Shown piece after piece: positions 6,814-8,927 of a stretch of 8,927 nucleotides of DNA. The position numbers were made by a program, and so were the translations under genes. The stretch covers positions 1 to 8,927 of the forward strand of contig JBAZQW010000082.1 in the NCBI GenBank assembly GCA_041645005.1. Reading direction: 5' to 3'. The notes beneath the pieces were generated by a model, which saw only the letters and a program-made list of their open reading frames with translations, did no database searches and was not told the origin of the DNA. How positions within the stretch are numbered: the stretch's first letter is position 1; each line of letters starts with the position of its first letter. Source of the DNA: Pelotomaculum_B sp041645005. GTDB taxonomy: Bacteria > Bacillota > Desulfotomaculia > Desulfotomaculales > Pelotomaculaceae.

Positions 6814-6819
6814 ATAGCT

Positions 6820-7266
6820 TTGGCTTATTCCAAAGGAAACAGTCACAGTGATATCCTTTCAGGATTCGGGCAGGGCCTGCCGTTGGATCAGGAGGATCTT
6901 GTTGATGAGAACACCATTCTGGTTCAGCGGACCCTGCGCTCCGGCCAAAGCATCCGTTACAACGGAAACGTGGTGGTTCTTGGGGATATAAACCCTGGAG
7001 CTGAAATATCGGCTACCGGAAACGTTATTGTCATGGGTGCTTTAAGGGGTGTGGTGCACGCCGGGGCCGGCGGGGATGAGAAAGCGGTTGTTTTGGCCTT
7101 CAGGCTGCAGCCTACTCAGCTAAGGATCTCCAACCACATCACCCGGCCGCCTGATAATGAAAGCCTGGACGCTGATCACCCTGAAATGGCCCGGATCCGG
7201 GATGGAGTTGTTACCATAGAAGTCTTCCAAACCGGGTTAAACGAAAGGGTTAGTGCAAACAAATAA
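6820..7266 (+). CDS. minC: Septum site-determining protein MinC, C-terminal domain only (short form)
   Basis: A 148-residue protein, against roughly 220-230 for E. coli and B. subtilis MinC. After about 30 polar residues (MAYSKGNSHSDILSGF onward, probably a flexible tail) it contains a full MinC C-terminal beta-helix domain. Visible motifs are RTLRSGQSIRYNGNVVVLGD (37-56), VNP-like INPGAEI (57-63), GNVIVMGALRGVVHAGAGGD (67-86) and FRLQPTQLRI (94-103). This domain dimerises, binds MinD and helps recruit MinC to the membrane. The N-terminal domain, which inhibits FtsZ assembly in studied species, is absent. Only 123 bp separate minC from PBP2, and these hold a terminator, so no remnant can be hidden there. 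Translation from TTG is fixed by AGGAGGAG. With minD and minE downstream the gene is clearly in a min operon. Whether it still blocks division is open. Confidence 0.9.
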   Translation: MAYSKGNSHSDILSGFGQGLPLDQEDLVDENTILVQRTLRSGQSIRYNGNVVVLGDINPGAEISATGNVIVMGALRGVVHAGAGGDEKAVVLAFRLQPTQLRISNHITRPPDNESLDADHPEMARIRDGVVTIEVFQTGLNERVSANK

Positions 7267-7366
7267 CCGCCAGTATCAGCGAGCCAAATATAGCCGAATT
7301 TTTTTTCTTGCTTGGCAGGTTGCTTGTTTTCTCCACATGGACTTTATAAGAGGGGGAGCTTAAATA

Positions 7367-8158
7367 ATGGGTGAAGTATTCGTTGTAACTTCCGGTAAAG
7401 GAGGGGTAGGCAAAACCACCACCACCGCCAATATCGGTGCGGGTCTGGCTTCCGTAGGCAAAAAGGTAGTTCTGGTAGATGCGGATATCGGGCTGAGAAA
7501 CCTGGATGTGGTTTTAGGCCTGGAAAACAGGATTGTTTTTGATATCGTTGATGTTACCAGCGGCAACTGCAGGTTGCGCCAGGCGCTGATTAAGGACAAA
7601 CGCCTGGACGGGCTGCACCTTCTCCCCGCTGCTCAAACCAAGGATAAAAGCGCGGTCAATCCTGACCAAATGCGTACCCTGTGCGCGGAATTGAAAAAGG
7701 ATTTTGACTATGTGGTTATTGACTGCCCGGCAGGGATTGAACAGGGCTTCCGGAACGCCATAGCCGGGGCGGATAAGGCCATAGTGGTAACCACACCGGA
7801 GGTTTCAGCGGTGCGGGATGCCGACCGGATTATCGGGCTATTGGAAGCTGCCGAACTGCGCGATCCAAAATTGATCATCAACCGCATTCGCCCCAAGATG
7901 GTCAGGCAGGGAGATATGATGAGCATAGAAGATATTATTGATATTCTTGCCGTTGATCTGATTGGAGTTATACCGGAAGATGAGATGATTGTGATTACCA
8001 CTAACCGCGGCGAACCTGTGGTTCTAGACCAAAGTTCACGCTCCGGACAGGCTTACCGGAATATTAACCAGAGGATCATGGGTGAGGAAGTGCCTATGAT
8101 GAACCTGGAAGAAGAGGGTTTTTTCAAAAAACTTCGTAAGATTATCGGACTGAAGTAA
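7367..8158 (+). CDS. minD: Septum site-determining protein MinD (ATPase)
   Basis: A 263-residue ParA/MinD-family ATPase that binds the membrane in its ATP dimer form and recruits MinC; MinE stimulates its ATPase. The deviant Walker A motif GKGGVGKTT spans residues 10-18, with signature Lys11 and Lys16. VDADIGLRNLD (37-47) carries Asp38 and Asp40 of the switch/dimer region. DCPAGIEQGF (119-128) covers Walker B and the next segment. The C-terminal 251-263 (GFFKKLRKIIGLK) is a clear amphipathic membrane-targeting helix, which separates MinD from Soj/ParA and FlhG. Length is normal. GGGGGAG (7352-7358) lies 8 bases before the ATG. The 100-bp gap after minC has no convincing terminator or promoter, so minC, minD and minE are probably one operon. 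Confidence 0.97.
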   Translation: MGEVFVVTSGKGGVGKTTTTANIGAGLASVGKKVVLVDADIGLRNLDVVLGLENRIVFDIVDVTSGNCRLRQALIKDKRLDGLHLLPAAQTKDKSAVNPDQMRTLCAELKKDFDYVVIDCPAGIEQGFRNAIAGADKAIVVTTPEVSAVRDADRIIGLLEAAELRDPKLIINRIRPKMVRQGDMMSIEDIIDILAVDLIGVIPEDEMIVITTNRGEPVVLDQSSRSGQAYRNINQRIMGEEVPMMNLEEEGFFKKLRKIIGLK

Positions 8159-8178
8159 GACGGAAAGGGGGATCAGCC

Positions 8179-8448
8179 ATGTTGGAATTTTTAACAAGAC
8201 TATTTGGCAGGGATAGCGGAAGTAAAAACGTGGCTAAGGAGAGACTTCGCCTGGTTCTGGTACACGATCGCACCAGCATTTCACCCCAAATACTGGAAGC
8301 CATGAAAGCCGACATGATTCAGGTGATCTCTAACTACATGGTAATCGATGAATCCAAACTGGAAGTAAGCCTGGATTCCAGCGGCAATACGGTGGCCTTG
8401 GTCGCCAACATACCGGTAAAAGGGATGAAGAGAGCGTCGGGAGCATAA
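8179..8448 (+). CDS. minE: Cell division topological specificity factor MinE
   Basis: An 89-residue MinE, the usual length. Residues 1-10 (MLEFLTRLFG) form an amphipathic membrane-binding helix. Residues about 19-31 (AKERLRLVLVHDR) match the contact segment that binds MinD and stimulates its ATPase. The rest (about 35-82) is the topological-specificity domain, with a helix (PQILEAMKADMIQVISNY) and the strands LEVSLD and TVALVANIPV. In E. coli MinE drives MinD oscillation between poles. Its presence says this organism uses the MinE type of system, not (or not only) the DivIVA-MinJ type of Bacillus; a DivIVA may exist elsewhere. The gene starts 20 bases after the minD stop, with a purine-rich GGAAAGGGGG site just before it. 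It is the last gene of the min operon. Confidence 0.95.
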   Translation: MLEFLTRLFGRDSGSKNVAKERLRLVLVHDRTSISPQILEAMKADMIQVISNYMVIDESKLEVSLDSSGNTVALVANIPVKGMKRASGA

Positions 8449-8455
8449 AGAAATG

Positions 8456-8504
8456 GACGTGGGACGTGAGACTTGAGACGTGGGATTCAGGCATTCCTCT
8501 TGGG
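8456..8504. repeat. Heptameric tandem repeat after minE
   Basis: Starting 8 bases after the minE stop are the 7-bp units GACGTGG (8456), GACGTGA (8463), GACTTGA (8470), GACGTGG (8477) and GATTCAG (8484), then GCATTCC (8491). GACGTGA also begins the repeat after mreB, and CAGGCATTCCT (8488-8498) also occurs after mreD (4692-4702). Confidence 0.75.
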
Positions 8505-8520
8505 ACATTTAAACAAGGCT

Positions 8521-8547
8521 AAGACAAGGGGACGGTTCTCCTGTCTC
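8521..8547. repeat. Imperfect palindromic repeat (AGACA...TGTCT hairpin)
   Basis: AGACAAGGGGA (8522-8532) pairs imperfectly with TCTCCTGTCT (8537-8546) around a CGGT loop. The GGGGACGGTTCTC core looks like a dispersed palindromic repeat I have seen in clostridial intergenic DNA; this is recall, not a search. No T-run follows, so it is unlikely to be a terminator. Confidence 0.5.
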
Positions 8548-8552
8548 ATCAA

Positions 8553-8696
8553 GGCGTAGGTAAGATAAGTCGTAATCTAAGGCGTAGGCATGATTGTAAT
8601 TCTCTCGGGTCAAAGACCTGTTAGGAATGCAGGATATACCTACGGCCTACAGCTTATGACCTACGACTAAGAGGGTTTACAGCATACGACATACAA
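8553..8696. repeat. Second heptameric repeat region with inverted arms
   Basis: GGCGTAG occurs at 8553 and 8581, exactly four 7-bp steps apart. On the right, CCTACGG (8639), CCTACAG (8646), CTTATGA (8653) and CCTACGA (8660) are tandem heptamers of the opposite orientation, and CATACGA/CATACAA (8683/8690) are another pair. Read on the lower strand, the right units (CCGTAGG, CTGTAGG, TCGTAGG) match the left GCGTAGG, so the region is an imperfect inverted repeat about 140 bp long. No gene is visible in it. Confidence 0.6.
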
Positions 8697-8703
8697 CATT
8701 ACT

Positions 8704-8738
8704 GGGGACATTTCACAGAAGGTGATGTGTCCCCTTTT
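8704..8738 (+). terminator. Hairpin with short T-run, possible terminator or repeat
   Basis: GGGGACA (8704-8710) pairs exactly with TGTCCCC (8728-8734). An inner CAC/GTG stem (8714-8716 with 8722-8724) extends it to a near-complete hairpin with an AGAAG loop. TTTT (8735-8738) follows. It could end the min transcript, but its sequence may also belong to the repeats around it. Confidence 0.5.
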
Positions 8739-8793
8739 CAATGACAATGGTGTTCTCTATCATGAATGCGCACCACAAAATCGTAGTAATACC

Positions 8794-8823
8794 AGCCCGT
8801 TATAGCGGTTAAACGGGCTTTTT
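8794..8823 (+). terminator. Rho-independent terminator downstream of minCDE
   Basis: AGCCCGTT (8794-8801) and AACGGGCT (8812-8819) form a perfect 8-bp GC-rich stem with a 10-base loop, followed by a run of five T (8819-8823, the first also closing the stem). It is the clearest end point for the min operon. Because the stem is symmetric but no A-run precedes it, it acts mainly on the + strand. Confidence 0.8.
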
Positions 8824-8927
8824 AAATGCAGCTCTAATTATCCATTTATACCAAGGGTTTTAGGTCTATATTTAAATAATCAGTTGTTATATAATAATGG
8901 AGTGCGCTTTAAAAAATTTAGAATATC

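Larger units (their letters stand above)
8449..8927. other. Gene-free 479-bp intergenic region after minE
   Basis: I find no open frame with protein-like composition or a ribosome site on either strand here. The first 290 bp are repeats and hairpins listed separately, the terminator is at 8794-8823, and the last 100 bp are AT-rich. A TATAAT at 8890-8895 near the end has no fitting -35, so it is not called as a promoter. Confidence 0.7.

Noticed and set aside
7312..7350. TTGGCA and TATAAG as a separate minD promoter
   Set aside because: The two boxes are 27 bases apart, and a start after TATAAG would fall on the minD ribosome site, leaving no leader.
8456..8700. CRISPR array
   Set aside because: The repeat units are 7 bp and directly adjacent or degenerate. 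There are no 24-40 bp repeats separated by unique spacers and no cas gene.
8890..8927. TATAAT followed by ATG 8897 as the start of a next gene
   Set aside because: The ATG is only 2 bases from the -10-like box, no ribosome site is present, and the frame runs off the window after ten codons.
1..8927. A defence, secretion or biosynthetic system new to science
   Set aside because: Every gene of reasonable length belongs to a known family, and the neighbourhood is a standard core cell-shape and division cluster. The unusual parts are the repeats and the short MinC.

Overview
The window looks like a core chromosomal region of a low- to mid-GC Firmicute, most probably class Clostridia of the Desulfotomaculum/Pelotomaculum type (Peptococcaceae in the broad sense). 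The evidence is the gene order folC - DUF4321 protein - maf - radC - mreB - mreC - mreD - PBP2 - minC - minD - minE, strong purine-rich Shine-Dalgarno sites with some TTG/GTG starts, and gene-free gaps holding short tandem repeats of 7 and 9 bp. This placement is inference from recalled gene order and protein character; no search was run. All recognised genes are on the + strand.

Layout. 1-169 is the 3' end of folC. A 144-bp gap with a candidate promoter leads to a small two-helix membrane protein (314-571) and, one base later, maf (573-1151). The maf-radC gap is almost entirely a 234-bp inverted-repeat element (1157-1390) whose arms are four tandem 9-mers each. radC follows (about 1413-2108). 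The morphogenesis block is mreB (2170-3201), mreC (about 3309-4178), mreD (4179-4670) and a class B penicillin-binding protein, PBP2 (4741-6696). It closes at a good intrinsic terminator (6720-6754). The division-site block is minC (6820-7266, TTG start), minD (7367-8158) and minE (8179-8448). The last 479 bp has no supportable gene. It holds heptameric repeats, two hairpins, a clear terminator (8794-8823) and an AT-rich tail.

Function. MreB filaments with MreC, MreD and PBP2 form the core of the elongasome, which inserts side-wall peptidoglycan. MinC, MinD and MinE place the division septum, with MinE giving the MinD oscillation type of system. Maf (nucleotide pyrophosphatase) and RadC are commonly found beside mreBCD in Firmicutes. 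The block therefore groups rod-shape and septum-placement functions.

The points most worth a second look are these: MinC is only 148 residues and lacks the N-terminal FtsZ-inhibiting domain, with no room upstream for it; heptad repeats with shared GACGTGR/GTCGTGR units start within 8 bases of three different stop codons (mreB, mreD, minE); the 9-mer inverted-repeat element fills the maf-radC gap; and PBP2 carries a charged insertion of about 55 residues in its transpeptidase domain. I see no defence system, mobile-element gene, CRISPR, tRNA or rRNA, and no convincing new multi-gene system.
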